The notes below the pieces were generated by a model, which ran no database searches, was not told the DNA's origin, and was given only the letters and a program-made list of their open reading frames with translations. A stretch of 64,000 nucleotides of DNA from Arthrobacter sp. ISL-65 (GTDB lineage: Bacteria; Actinomycetota; Actinomycetes; Actinomycetales; Micrococcaceae). Positions 26,327 to 35,128 of this stretch are shown in pieces (positions within the stretch are counted from its first letter, which is position 1; each line of letters begins with the position of its first letter). The DNA lies in assembly GCF_018613795.1 (NCBI RefSeq), contig NZ_JAGGPN010000041.1:23259-87258 (forward strand), given 5' to 3'. Position numbers and translations under genes: made by a program.

Positions 26327-27232
26327 TTAGAAGGAGTGTTCGGTCGATGGAAATTTCCCGGAGCGTACTTCGTCGCCGTATGCCCGGGCCGCGTCGGCCA
26401 ACACGGACCGAAGACTTGCATACCGTTTTACGAACCTAGGCATTTTCCCACCGCGTAGGCCGGTCATGTCTTGCCAAACCAAAACCTGCCCTGTGGTTGC
26501 ATTACCTGCCCCGATACCGATCGTAGGGACCCGAACGGCCGCATCTACTGCTGCCGCGGCGACGGCTGGCACCATCTCCATAAGAACACAAAAAGCACCG
26601 GCCTCCGCAAGGGCTACGGCGTCGTCAACAAGCATTTGAGCGCCGTCGCCTCGTCCCTGCACGCGGTAGCCTCCAAGCGAGTGCTCACTTTGGGGTGTGA
26701 AGCCAATGTGGGCCATGACCGGAATGCCGGCGCCAGTCATGGCCCGGACTGTTTCCGCGTATGAGCTGCCACCCTCGATTTTGACGGCGTGCGCTAAGCC
26801 CTCCTTGAGGAACCGGACGCCGGTGCTGACTGCTTGTTGGGCAGAAACTTCGTAACTGCCAAACGGCAGGTCGGCGACCACCAAGGCCCGTCTGGCCGAA
26901 CGCGCAACCGCCCTGGCCAAAGGTATGAGTTCGTCCACCGTGACTGGCAGGCTGGTCTCATTGCCAAAAACGTTGTTGGAAGCTGAGTCACCGACCAGAA
27001 GTACCTCAATGCCCGCCTGGTCGAATACCTCTGCTGTGTATTGTTCATACGCTGTGAGCATGGCGAAACGTGCCCCGTTATCCTTGGCCTGCTGCAAGTG
27101 GTGGATCCGTATCCGGCCGGCAGGCTTCTCGGCGGGCGCCAAAGCACCAGCGTCACGGCGAGAGGGGCCTGTTCCATAGGGGCCGGGAAGTTCCGCGGGC
27201 AAGCTTGGCGCGGCGTCGGTGCTGCGGCTCAT
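26327..27232 (-). CDS. panB: 3-methyl-2-oxobutanoate hydroxymethyltransferase, 301 aa
   Basis: Transfers a hydroxymethyl group from methylene-THF to 2-oxoisovalerate, giving ketopantoate, the first step of the pantoate branch. TIM-barrel motifs are in place: MLTAYEQYTAEVFDQAGIEVLLVGDS (about 57-82), SYEVSAQQAV, AVKIEGG (about 148-154), GIPVMAHIGFTPQS (about 167-180) and TIGIGAG (about 236-242). A 40-residue N-terminal extension is usual in actinobacteria. It overlaps the panD stop by 4 bases. An extra pantothenate pair inside a CoA-thioester catabolic island suggests added CoA supply; whether it is the only copy in the genome cannot be known here. Confidence 0.93.
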   Translation of the reverse strand: MSRSTDAAPSLPAELPGPYGTGPSRRDAGALAPAEKPAGRIRIHHLQQAKDNGARFAMLTAYEQYTAEVFDQAGIEVLLVGDSASNNVFGNETSLPVTVDELIPLARAVARSARRALVVADLPFGSYEVSAQQAVSTGVRFLKEGLAHAVKIEGGSSYAETVRAMTGAGIPVMAHIGFTPQSEHSLGGYRVQGRGDGAQMLVDDAVALAEAGAFCVLMEMVPAVAAAAVDAAVRVPTIGIGAGNATTGQVLVWQDMTGLRGGKMPRFVKRYASLRSVLADAARAYGDEVRSGKFPSTEHSF

Positions 27233-27675
27233 GGTCTGGTCCTTGATGAGGAGTCCAAAGCGAATGGCGGGCGCATTAGCCCTGGTATTGGGCTTTCAGC
27301 AGGGTCAGTGCCGAGCTGCATAATTTTATTGTGCTGGTCCACATGGACCACCTGGGGGACATAAACGACGGCGTCCTCGGCGTTCATGTGGGCATAGGTG
27401 ATGAGGATGACCGTGTCATTCACATGGATCAGGTGCGCCGCAGGTCCGTTGATACCGACTACGCCGGACCCACGTTCACCCGCGATGGTATAGGTTTCCA
27501 GACGCGCACCGTTAGTGACGTCGACGATCGAGACGAGTTCACCGGGCAGGATATCAGCTGCGTCCAACAGGTCGAGGTCCACAGTCACAGAGCCGACGTA
27601 GTGCAGATCTGCATGGGTCACGGTCGCGCGGTGGATTTTGGACTTGAACATTGTTCGGCTCAAGGGCATGGTCAC
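27229..27675 (-). CDS. panD: Aspartate 1-decarboxylase proenzyme, 148 aa
   Basis: Pyruvoyl enzyme making beta-alanine from aspartate for pantothenate. The self-cleavage site Gly-Ser is at residues 28-29 in THADLHYVGSVTVD, giving the beta chain and the pyruvoyl alpha chain. KIHRATVTHADLHY and NGPAAHLIHVNDTVILITYAHM (about 77-98) are diagnostic. It carries a C-terminal tail of about 15 residues beyond the common length. It is translationally coupled to panB (4-base overlap) and transcribed divergently from fadB, sharing a 450-base gap with a class II operator, so both could respond to the same regulator. Confidence 0.94.
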   Translation of the reverse strand: MTMPLSRTMFKSKIHRATVTHADLHYVGSVTVDLDLLDAADILPGELVSIVDVTNGARLETYTIAGERGSGVVGINGPAAHLIHVNDTVILITYAHMNAEDAVVYVPQVVHVDQHNKIMQLGTDPAESPIPGLMRPPFALDSSSRTRP

Positions 27676-28126
27676 TACATTTCTTCGGTGTTATGGAGAT
27701 ATCGGTCCCGCCCAGCATGTGGGCGATTCATGTCGGTGGCTGAAAAGTCCCTGCTCCGGCGCTCTGCTCTTTGACTGGTACGTGCTTCGTAGCATCCGTG
27801 CTACTCAGTCCTCCTCTTGGACAAAGTTGCGCGTGGGATAAATGACATCGCCTTGCAAACGCTACGCCCGAACGTCATAGTTGTGCAACAAGTATTATCT
27901 TCAAGAAAGGGATAGGACGGATGCGACGTGTCGGGCATCACCCACAGACCCGGCCCACCATCAGTCGGCCTTTGGCGCGGCGGCGTGAGGAGCCGCGCCT
28001 CGCTGAAGAAATCAAGATCTGGCCCGCGAGGATTTTTGCGCTTGCCCACCACCTTTTGCTGTAAAGAGCCACGATCTGACCGTGTCGGACTGCTAAACGT
28101 GACTCTCTCAACCCTAGGAATGACGA
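27676..28126. other. Divergent panD / fadB control region
   Basis: 451 bases with the class II operator at 27877-27895 and, between it and fadB, an 8-bp stem hairpin, GGCGCGGC (27974-27981) with GCCGCGCC (27992-27999). If fadB transcription starts beside the operator its leader would be about 220 bases long. No gene seen. Confidence 0.5.
27877..27895 (+). promoter_or_regulatory. Class II operator before fadB
   Basis: ATAGTTGTGCAACAAGTAT, with the near-palindromic core GTTGTGCAAC, followed by TATTAT as a likely -10. The reverse strand of the site near 48303-48326 is almost the same sequence. Confidence 0.65.
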
Positions 28127-30271
28127 ATGACAATGCCGACTCGCCCAGTGACTCAAGGCCATGATCGTAATGCCCATCCCGCCCGTGGGCTTTCTGCCAA
28201 TGCATGCCTGACAGAAGTCCAACTGCCTGGAGGACGCCCCTTCGCTCTAATCACGCTGACAGGTGGAGAGGGAAGCAAGCCCGCCACCTTCAGCCCGAAA
28301 TCGCTGCAGGCCCTCAAGGTGCTGCTTGAGGAAGTCGCTGAGCGTGTGGCCGCCGGAGAATTCGCTGGCGTTGGCATCACCGGCGATGACCGCTTTTTTG
28401 TGGCCGGCGCAGACCTTACCGCCCTGAAGGGCGTGAAGGACCTGGAATCGGCCCGGGAGATAGCGCGGCTGGGTCATCAAGTGTTTGGCGCACTCGCAGC
28501 CATGGACGTTCCAACCTTCGCTTTCATCAATGGGGCTGCCATCGGCGGCGGCCTGGAAATCGCTCTAGCAGCGGGTTACCGTACAATCTCGGGGGGCGTG
28601 AACGGGATTTCGCTCCCCGAGGCCTACCTTGGCCTAGTGCCGGGGTGGGGCGGCGTGTACCGACTTCCTCGGCTCATCGGGCCGGCTAATGCGGTTAAGG
28701 TGATGATCGAGAACCCCTTGGCTAACAACAAGGTTCTTGACGGCAGGTCAGCGTATGACCTTGGTGTTGCCGACGCATTATTCGACCCTGCCGATTTCCT
28801 GAGCCAGTCCCTGGCCTGGGCGGACGGCATCATTACCGATGGTGGACGCAGGGAAGAACTTGACGTACGGCGGGCCTCGATAGCTGGCTGCACCAAGGAA
28901 GAGTGGGACGCCGCCGTGGCCGCAGGCCGGGCCATTGTTGAGGCAAAGACCTCGAATGCTGCCCCTGCCCCTGCTCGTCTTCTGGACCTGCTCGAATTGG
29001 GCCCGAGCCTGGACCAAGCCCAGTCCGCGGAGCTGGAAGTCGACGCACTTGGCGAGCTGATCCTGACACCGCAGTTCAAGAATTCCGTGTATGTATTCCT
29101 CGAGCTTTTACAGCGTCGAGCCAGGAATCCGTTCGGCGCCCCTGATCCGGCGCTGGCGCGGCCCATCAACAAGGTTGGAGTTGTCGGCGCGGGCCTGATG
29201 GCCGGCCAGTTGGCCCTACTATTTGCACGGCAGCTAAAGGTACCCGTCGTGATGACGGACATCGACCAGGACCGCGTGGATAAGGGTGTAGGTCACGTCC
29301 ACGCCCAGGTGGACAAGCTGCTTACCCAGAAACGCATCTCCCTGGTCGACGCCAATCGGCTCAAGACCCTCATTAGCGGCTCTGTGTCCAAGGCCGCCTT
29401 TACCGACGCTGACTTCGTGATCGAGGCGGTCTTCGAAGAACTCTCCGTCAAGAAGCAGGTCCTCGCAGAAGTCGAGTCCGTCGTTTCCGAAAAGTGCATT
29501 CTCGCCACCAACACGTCCTCGCTGCGGGTGACGGACATGGCCGCAGACCTGCTCTACCCGGAACGCGTCATCGGATTTCACTTCTTTAACCCGATTGCCT
29601 CTATGCCCTTGCTGGAGATCGTGCGGGCCTCCAAGACCAGCGACGAAGTCCTCGCCACAGCGTTCGTCCTCGGCAGGGCATTGAAGAAGACTGCGGTCCT
29701 CGTCCTTGATGCCCCCGCCTTTGTCGTCAACCGCGTGCTGCTGCGACTGATGGCGGAGATCTTGAAGGCCTTTGACGAGGGCACCCCTGCTGAGATCGCA
29801 GACAAAGCACTCAAACCCATGGGCCTGCCAATGACCCCATTCACACTTTTGGCCATGATCGGCCTGCCAGTTGCACAGCATGTTATCGAATCGCTCCATA
29901 ACGCCTTCGGCAACCGGTTCCCCGTCTCGGCGAATATCCAGAGACTCATCGACCACGGCATCACCTCGCTCTGGGCCACCGAACACGACGCCAGCAGCCC
30001 GCGCATCCCACCATCCACCCTAGGCCGACTGGAATTCGGTCACTGCCCGGCCACCTCGGAACAACTGCTTGAGCGCGTCCAGGACGCCCTGGCACAAGAG
30101 ATTGGTCTTCTTCTTGAAGAAGGCGTGGTGGCCTCCGCGCAGGATGTGGACCTGTGCATGCTAGCCGGCGCTGGCTGGCCTCTGCACCTGGGCGGCATCA
30201 CCCCTTACCTGGACCGGACGGGCGCCTCCGAGAGGGTCAACGGCAAACCCTTCCACATGGACAGTCGCTAA
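28127..30271 (+). CDS. fadB: 3-hydroxyacyl-CoA dehydrogenase / enoyl-CoA hydratase fusion, 714 aa
   Basis: Bifunctional beta-oxidation enzyme. The N-terminal crotonase domain (about 20-270) has FFVAGADLTALKG, the oxyanion/Glu motif GAAIGGGLEIALA and SLPEAYLGLVPGWGGVYRLP, so both catalytic glutamates are present. The dehydrogenase domain (from about 345) has VGVVGAGLMAGQLALLFA for NAD, ATNTSSLRVTDMA, and GFHFFNPIASMPLLEIVRA with the catalytic His. The C-terminal 3HCDH repeat carries LCMLAGAGWPLHLGG. Length matches actinobacterial FadB (about 715). AGGA precedes the ATG. It stands alone behind a class II operator, opposite panD. Confidence 0.94.
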   Translation: MTMPTRPVTQGHDRNAHPARGLSANACLTEVQLPGGRPFALITLTGGEGSKPATFSPKSLQALKVLLEEVAERVAAGEFAGVGITGDDRFFVAGADLTALKGVKDLESAREIARLGHQVFGALAAMDVPTFAFINGAAIGGGLEIALAAGYRTISGGVNGISLPEAYLGLVPGWGGVYRLPRLIGPANAVKVMIENPLANNKVLDGRSAYDLGVADALFDPADFLSQSLAWADGIITDGGRREELDVRRASIAGCTKEEWDAAVAAGRAIVEAKTSNAAPAPARLLDLLELGPSLDQAQSAELEVDALGELILTPQFKNSVYVFLELLQRRARNPFGAPDPALARPINKVGVVGAGLMAGQLALLFARQLKVPVVMTDIDQDRVDKGVGHVHAQVDKLLTQKRISLVDANRLKTLISGSVSKAAFTDADFVIEAVFEELSVKKQVLAEVESVVSEKCILATNTSSLRVTDMAADLLYPERVIGFHFFNPIASMPLLEIVRASKTSDEVLATAFVLGRALKKTAVLVLDAPAFVVNRVLLRLMAEILKAFDEGTPAEIADKALKPMGLPMTPFTLLAMIGLPVAQHVIESLHNAFGNRFPVSANIQRLIDHGITSLWATEHDASSPRIPPSTLGRLEFGHCPATSEQLLERVQDALAQEIGLLLEEGVVASAQDVDLCMLAGAGWPLHLGGITPYLDRTGASERVNGKPFHMDSR

Positions 30272-30746
30272 GCCGTAGCGCAGAGCAACTCCGGAAGTCT
30301 CATGAATGATCGGCAGCGGCTTATACGACACCGCGGGGATTACAGAGTCGATGGCGCGTGCCGAATGAACCGCTGATTGGCGAGAGGACTTGGGCTAATC
30401 GATTGCGGGTCGGCTGTCGCACATGGGCTCTGGTCCTTCCTGTCCCACGTCGTCCCTGGCAGGAGCTTACAAAACTCTTGCGGCCGAGACGGGGTTGGCT
30501 CCGATGCTGCGTGGGCGATAACCGCGTCGGCTGCGGGCGCACTCCCGCCCCGGGTCTCGCAGAACCAGCGCGTCGAAGTGAAATCCGGGTTGCGACTATC
30601 CGTTCGCAGGCGAGAGGTGCTCGAATTTGCTGGCGGCGGACGGCGCCGACCTCAAGACTTTTTCACACCATTTGTCAGCTTTGCCCGCCAGCATCGAAGT
30701 CATCGACCTGCTAGATTCAATCTTTGATTGATAATCAATTAACAAC
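30272..30746. other. Intergenic before the first TetR gene
   Basis: About 475 bases with no supported gene. The last part (AT-rich TTGATTGATAATCAATTAAC near 30723-30742) contains TTGATTGATAATCAA-like symmetry and merges into the class I operator. Confidence 0.4.
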
Positions 30747-30770
30747 TTTGTGATTGCTGAACAGTAGTTG
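30747..30770 (+). promoter_or_regulatory. Class I operator before TetR copy 1
   Basis: Core ATTGCTGAACAG (30753-30764) flanked by TTTGTG and TAGTTG; it differs from the copy 2 site by one base in the core. It lies 30 bases before the TetR ATG. An overlapping outer dyad ACAACT/AGTTGT is also present. Confidence 0.6.
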
Positions 30771-30799
30771 TTGCGCTGGGTTGTTCCAAGGAGTAAGAC

Positions 30800-31585
30800 A
30801 TGGGTAAAGAGCAGGCTGTGCAAGAAGCGGCGGGGTGGCTTTCACGCAGTGCGGCCGGTCAAGACAAGAGTGAGTTGCAGAGACCGGCCGACCGGGGGCG
30901 TGAGGGTGCAGCAGCTGGGGGGGTGCAGTCCGCGGCGCCGAGGCGTCGCACGCAGCAGGAGCGGCGCGAGGAAGCCGAGACCCGGCTCCTTGCCGCCGCG
31001 CTCACCCTGCTTTCGCGCAAGGGTTGGGTGGGAATGACCCTGGCGGAAGTCGGCCAGGCAGCTGGTTACAGCCGGGGGCAGGCTGCTCACCATTTCGGTA
31101 GCAAGGGTGCGCTGTTGCGGGCCCTGACTCTGCACATCAATCGGTCGTTCGCCCAGGAGATGCAAGCCGCACCTACGCCCCCCGCTGGCCTCCAGGCGGT
31201 ACTCGGCTATGTCCGCGTCTACCTGGGCCGCAGTGATCCGAAGTGGACAAACACCCGTACACTCCTCTTGCTGCTGGCGGAGTCCTTACTGGAGAACTCA
31301 GAGACAGCCGGAGTCGTCGCCGAATATAACCGTGAGATGTTTGCTTGGCTGGAGGACAACCTACGGGTGGGCATTGCCCGGGGCGAGGTGCGCGGCGATA
31401 TCGATCCCGCGCTTGGAGCCGAGTTCGTCGTTGGTGCCATGCGGGGGCTGGCATTGCAGCGCCTCCTGCAAGGCCAGGTGGCAGACATACGTGGAATCAG
31501 GGATCAGGTAGTGCAACTAGTCGAGCATACGTTCGCAGCACCCACCGATCGTGAACAGGAGGAAGGAGCAAATGATGGACGATGA
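30800..31585 (+). CDS. TetR-family regulator, copy 1, 261 aa
   Basis: TetR repressor with an unusual N-terminal arm of about 45 residues (KEQAVQEAAGWLS...) before the DNA-binding domain RRTQQERREEAETRLLAAALTLLSRKGW, GMTLAEVGQAAGYSRGQAAHHFGSKGALLRALT (about 51-115). It is nearly identical to the protein at 35129-35917 over the DNA-binding domain and most of the ligand domain; differences concentrate in the N-terminal arm and the last third. AAGGAG precedes the ATG. A class I operator lies 30 bases upstream, so it probably represses itself. Just past its end lies only a decayed stub of the acyl-CoA dehydrogenase found intact behind copy 2. Confidence 0.9.
   Translation: MGKEQAVQEAAGWLSRSAAGQDKSELQRPADRGREGAAAGGVQSAAPRRRTQQERREEAETRLLAAALTLLSRKGWVGMTLAEVGQAAGYSRGQAAHHFGSKGALLRALTLHINRSFAQEMQAAPTPPAGLQAVLGYVRVYLGRSDPKWTNTRTLLLLLAESLLENSETAGVVAEYNREMFAWLEDNLRVGIARGEVRGDIDPALGAEFVVGAMRGLALQRLLQGQVADIRGIRDQVVQLVEHTFAAPTDREQEEGANDGR
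30940..31560 (+). repeat. Long direct repeat, copy 1
   Basis: DNA nearly identical to 35267-35890. The match is strongest from CGCACGCAGCAGGAGCGG (about 30945) to about 31290 with only a handful of changes, then weakens. Weaker homology continues into the dehydrogenase stub to about 31785. Confidence 0.85.
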
Positions 31586-31785
31586 CATTCGAGAGATGCT
31601 CCTCGAAACGTCGGGGAGATCTTTGCTGATGAACCCTCTGACTCTCAGGTGCCGGGGAGTAAGGGCGGCGTCAGCGTGATCTGCGCAGTCGCACGTGAAG
31701 TCCTGGGGATCGTAGGCGAGCACGCCGCTCCCGCGGAGTTGGCCGAAGCAATTATTGGCCAGGTTCGTAACTCCTACAGGCCCTG
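31575..31785 (+). pseudogene. Decayed 5' stub of an acyl-CoA dehydrogenase
   Basis: Starts ATGGACGATGACATTCGAG, matching the start of the intact dehydrogenase at 35907. It then loses about 60 bases after CTGACTCTCAG and resumes at GTGCCGGGGAGTAAGGGCGG, matching GTGCCCGAGAGTAAGGGCGG of the intact gene. Frames are broken, and homology ends near GAAGCAATTATTGGCCAGG. The rest of the gene is missing. It shows that the duplicated unit was TetR plus dehydrogenase and that copy 1 lost its enzyme. Confidence 0.8.
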
Positions 31786-31926
31786 AAGACCCAAGGCCAC
31801 TCGCAGATTTCCGCGGTCCAATGCTACGACACGACGCCCTCCGGCTCGGCTTTGGTTGGTCGCGGCTTTGTCGCTGCGCCCGCGTCCGCGCGAACAACTC
31901 GTCGCCTCTAAAAGTCATGGCTTATT

Positions 31927-32560
31927 TCAACTTATTCGGAGATCACCAGAGGTTTCTGTCCGGGGTTCGTAGTCACCAGGGTGCTCAGCGCCAGTCCGAT
32001 CGCCCGATCCTTTGGGTCTTCGGGGACTGGCCTTCGTGGCAGACCAGATCGATGTCCACGAAACCGGTGCCGCGTCGTTCCCGTCGGCCCACGTCCGGAT
32101 AGGGATCTGGGCCTTCAGCAACGACCCGGGCTTGGTGCGGGAGCGTCCGGGCAGTCGCATCTTCTCCCGTTCACGGGCCAGTCTGTGGTCGATCGTGGCG
32201 GTACCCATGCGCACCAACAGATCCGCCTGAGCATCGGTGATCACCCAAGGCCCGCTCTGCCCGCAGCATCGCTACGAGGTAGTCGGTCGCGGCGGCCAGA
32301 AGCTTCCCGGCCGGACCCCTGAGCGCCGAACAGCACTACGCGAGGGACGGTTGGAGATCCGCCCGACAGACAGGCTTCCGTCCCGGCCGCGCCGTCCGTG
32401 GTCGGGGCGGCTTGAGAGCATGGCGCAGGGCGCACCGGGGCATAATCCCGGCGTCAGCCGGTCAGGTCGACTAGCTCGGTGAGGATCTGATCCTTCGCCG
32501 TCCGGTCCGCCGCGTGGTAGCGCAACGCCAGATGCTTCTCACTGCCTTGCACTCACCCAC
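31927..32560 (-). pseudogene. Decayed integrase-core (DDE) transposase
   Basis: Pieces of one transposase lie in different minus-strand frames. Near 32540-32440 reads ALRYHAADRTAKDQILTELVDLTG; near 32300-32250 reads LLAAATDYLVAML; then LLVRMGTATIDHRLAREREKMRLPGRSRTKPGSLLK and IPIRTWADGNDA (32225-32100); and, after a frameshift, GFVDIDLVCHEG. The first piece matches the start of the gene at 63901, so both are the same family. Several frameshifts and an in-frame stop make it inactive. Confidence 0.75.
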
Positions 32561-32675
32561 GCTCAGCCCCATCCACAACAATCACGCAGCAACAAGCTCC
32601 GGACAACCCTGCCCAGCCGGAGGTTTTCCGATGAGACAAGCTACAGTCGAGCGGAGCCTCTTACGATCCATCAGC

Positions 32676-32699
32676 TACTTGATGACTGACCAGTAAGTG
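32676..32699 (+). promoter_or_regulatory. Class I operator before the broken aldo/keto reductase
   Basis: TACTTG, core ATGACTGACCAG, TAAGTG. A promoter TTGATG (32679-32684), 16 bases, TAGGGT overlaps it. The reductase frame starts 235 bases downstream. Confidence 0.65.
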
Positions 32700-32933
32700 A
32701 TAGGGTGGCCGTGCGTAGTGCGATGCCTTGGCGGGACGCGGCCGCAGGGGTAATCCCCATCCTCGGAGCGTGAGATGCATCGGACAGTTTCTCTGCCGGA
32801 CTGTGGGCGGCGCGACGGCACATGCACCAGCCCCTCCGACCCGGGGGCGCGGACGGGAGTCAATGTAGATCGCGCACGAGATTATGAGATGGAGCCTCCG
32901 AGCGTATGGAGGCTTGAGGAAGGGACTGGGTCG

Positions 32934-33856
32934 ATGATTCGTTTCGAAGAACGCCTGCTTACAAGTTCGGGACAGCGCACCGCGGTGCTGGGTTTTGGCG
33001 CGATGGAGTGGCGGGGGCCTCGCACCGCGTGCCCCGTTTCCTCGATGCGGGAGTTGCTGAATTACTGCTCAATACCGTGCTGGACGAAGGCATTCGGTTC
33101 ATCGATACTTCCATCGACTATGGCGGGAGTGAGGGGCTCATTGGGCGCTACATAAGTCATCGTCGATCGGAGTACCTGCTCGCGTCCAAGGTGGGCTGCC
33201 CGCTTGACCACCAACCTGGTGGCCCGTCCAAACGGACCCCTTGACCATGACTATTCGCCCGCAAACATCCGGGCAGGAATCGCCCAAAGCCTCCGGCGTC
33301 TGCGCACCGATTATCTGGACCTGGCACAGGTCCACATTGGGCCTTCCGTGGCGGTTCTGCAACGCGATGACGTGCTGGGGACGTTGGAACGTGCACGGGA
33401 GGAGGGCAAGGTGCGGGCGATTGGCATATCCTCGACTCTTCCGGACCTCCTTGATCACATCAACCTCGGCGTATTCGCGACGTTTCAAGTGCCTATTCGG
33501 CACTCGACCGTGCTCTCGAAGATTGCCTTCCGTTGATCAACGCGACCGGTGCCGGTGTCATGGTGCGTGGACCACGGGCTAAAGGGATGGTCGACAGCCG
33601 GCACGCGTCGTGGGCGGATCTTAGCCTGGACGATCTGTTCGATGGGGATAACTTGCAGGGATTCCTCCTTCGCTTCGTCATGACCCGCGCCGAGGTGTCC
33701 ACCGTGATCGTCGGAACAGCCTCACCCGCCCACGTACGGGAAAATGCCAAGACAGCAGCTCGAGGAGGCTTTGCGGGGGATGTTTACGCCGAGGCGCAGC
33801 GGCGCTTGGACCTTGCCGGATTCCGCAGTTCGGATCCGCGTAAACAAGCCTTTTGA
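32934..33856 (+). pseudogene. Aldo/keto reductase with several frameshifts
   Basis: Consecutive pieces of an aldo/keto reductase appear in changing frames: start MIRFEERLLTSSGQRTAVLGFGAM (32934), then LLNTVLDEGIRFIDTSIDYGGSEGLIGRYI (about 33060-33155), then HDYSPANIRAGIAQSLRRLRTDYLDLAQVHIG (about 33243-33340) through KVRAIGISSTLPDLL, then after a further shift near 33490 LINATGAGVMVRGPRAKGMV and VIVGTASPAHVRENAK (33535-33760). Catalytic Asp/Tyr region RFIDTSIDYG and the LDLAQVH strand are still readable. At least three frameshifts are needed to restore it, so it is a pseudogene unless there are sequencing errors. It keeps a class I operator upstream. Confidence 0.85.
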
Positions 33857-33986
33857 TTACGCCTACCGCATGGATTTGGCTTTACACCCGCAAAGGGCTG
33901 AATGGTGAACGAGCCGAATAAGTGCACCGCCCGTGAGGCTCGGTCGCTGTCGCGAATCCAGCCCTCAGCACAACAGAAAGCATGTG

Positions 33987-35039
33987 ATGAAAAGCTCCAC
34001 ATTTCTCGTGACGACGCCCATCCCTGAGCCAGGCATGAGCATCCTGGCAGAGGCCGGCAAAGTTGTATCGCCCGCTGTATGTCCGACGCCTGACCTGCTC
34101 CGGGAACACTGCTCCTCCGGGGCATTCGACATCTTGGTGTCCCAGTTGAGCGACAGGCTGGACGCGCCGTTGCTGAAATCTGCGAAAATAAGGGGAATCT
34201 CGAATTATGCAGTGGGCGTAAACAATATCGACATCGCGGCCGCGACCATGCGCAGCATCATGGTCGCCAACACACCCGGAATTCTTACCGATGCGACCGC
34301 GGACATCACTATGCTCCTTATCCTCGGAGCCGCGCGCCGAGTGGTCGAGTCCGACCAGTTTCTCAGAGCGGGCAAATTTACCGGATGGCAGCCGGATCTT
34401 TTGCTCGGCCGCGACGTCTCAGGGGCGACACTGGGTCTAGCTGGCTTCGGACGTATCGCTCGGGCCGTTGCACGACGGGCCCTCGGCTTCGATATGCGGG
34501 TGATTTTCTGCCCGCGACCTCCCGGTGACCGCCCGGTTTCAGAGGAAGAACTTGGCGAGCTCTCCGGGCGCGTGCAACAGGTCACTTGGCAGGAACTTGT
34601 CAGATCCAGCGACTACCTGTCTTTGCACGTACCGCTGACGACAGATACCCAGCATCTCGTTGATGCGAAGGTGCTCGAAAGCATGAAAGACACGGCGGTC
34701 CTGATCAACACGGCACGGGGACCTATCGTAGATGAATCGGCGTTGGTCCACGCCCTACAAATGGGGCAGATCGCCTCCGCCGGCATCGACGTGTACGAAA
34801 ATGAGCCCCGTCTGGAACCCGGACTCGCTGAACTGGCCAATACCGTGCTGCTGCCCCATCTTGGCAGCGCAACATCTCCAGTCCGCTCCGAAATGGCCCG
34901 GGTCTGCGCGGAAAATGCCGTCGCGATGGCCAGAGGACAGGTCCCGCCCCACCCCGTGAATCCGGAGGCATGGTCGGCAGGATCCTGTTGCCCAAACAGC
35001 TTCCGCGGCTACACCGCCCCGCAGCCGCCGCCGCTCTAA
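33987..35039 (+). CDS. D-isomer 2-hydroxyacid dehydrogenase (glyoxylate/hydroxypyruvate reductase-like), 350 aa
   Basis: NAD(P)-dependent oxidoreductase acting on 2-keto/2-hydroxy acids. The Rossmann motif is GLAGFGRIARAVARRALGF (about 153-171). The catalytic triad is Arg in LINTARGPIVDES (about 240), Glu in AGIDVYENEPRLE (about 267) and His in LLPHLGSATS (about 290). The frame is open from 33933; the ATG at 33987 starts close to the family N-terminus and is preferred, though its ribosome site is weak. A short Pro-rich tail follows the conserved end. It lies between the broken reductase and the second TetR gene on the same strand; a role in the island is uncertain. Confidence 0.88.
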   Translation: MKSSTFLVTTPIPEPGMSILAEAGKVVSPAVCPTPDLLREHCSSGAFDILVSQLSDRLDAPLLKSAKIRGISNYAVGVNNIDIAAATMRSIMVANTPGILTDATADITMLLILGAARRVVESDQFLRAGKFTGWQPDLLLGRDVSGATLGLAGFGRIARAVARRALGFDMRVIFCPRPPGDRPVSEEELGELSGRVQQVTWQELVRSSDYLSLHVPLTTDTQHLVDAKVLESMKDTAVLINTARGPIVDESALVHALQMGQIASAGIDVYENEPRLEPGLAELANTVLLPHLGSATSPVRSEMARVCAENAVAMARGQVPPHPVNPEAWSAGSCCPNSFRGYTAPQPPPL

Positions 35040-35069
35040 GTTCAGACTGAGCATCCTGAAACACGAATA

Positions 35070-35093
35070 TTGTTGATTGCTGACCAGTAAGTG
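35070..35093 (+). promoter_or_regulatory. Class I operator before TetR copy 2
   Basis: TTGTTG, core ATTGCTGACCAG, TAAGTG. TTGATT (35073-35078), 18 bases, TACACT can be the promoter, so the site covers the -35 and spacer. The TetR ATG is 35 bases downstream. Confidence 0.7.
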
Positions 35094-35128
35094 AGATACA
35101 CTGAACAGGTCTTCAAAGGAGGCGGACG

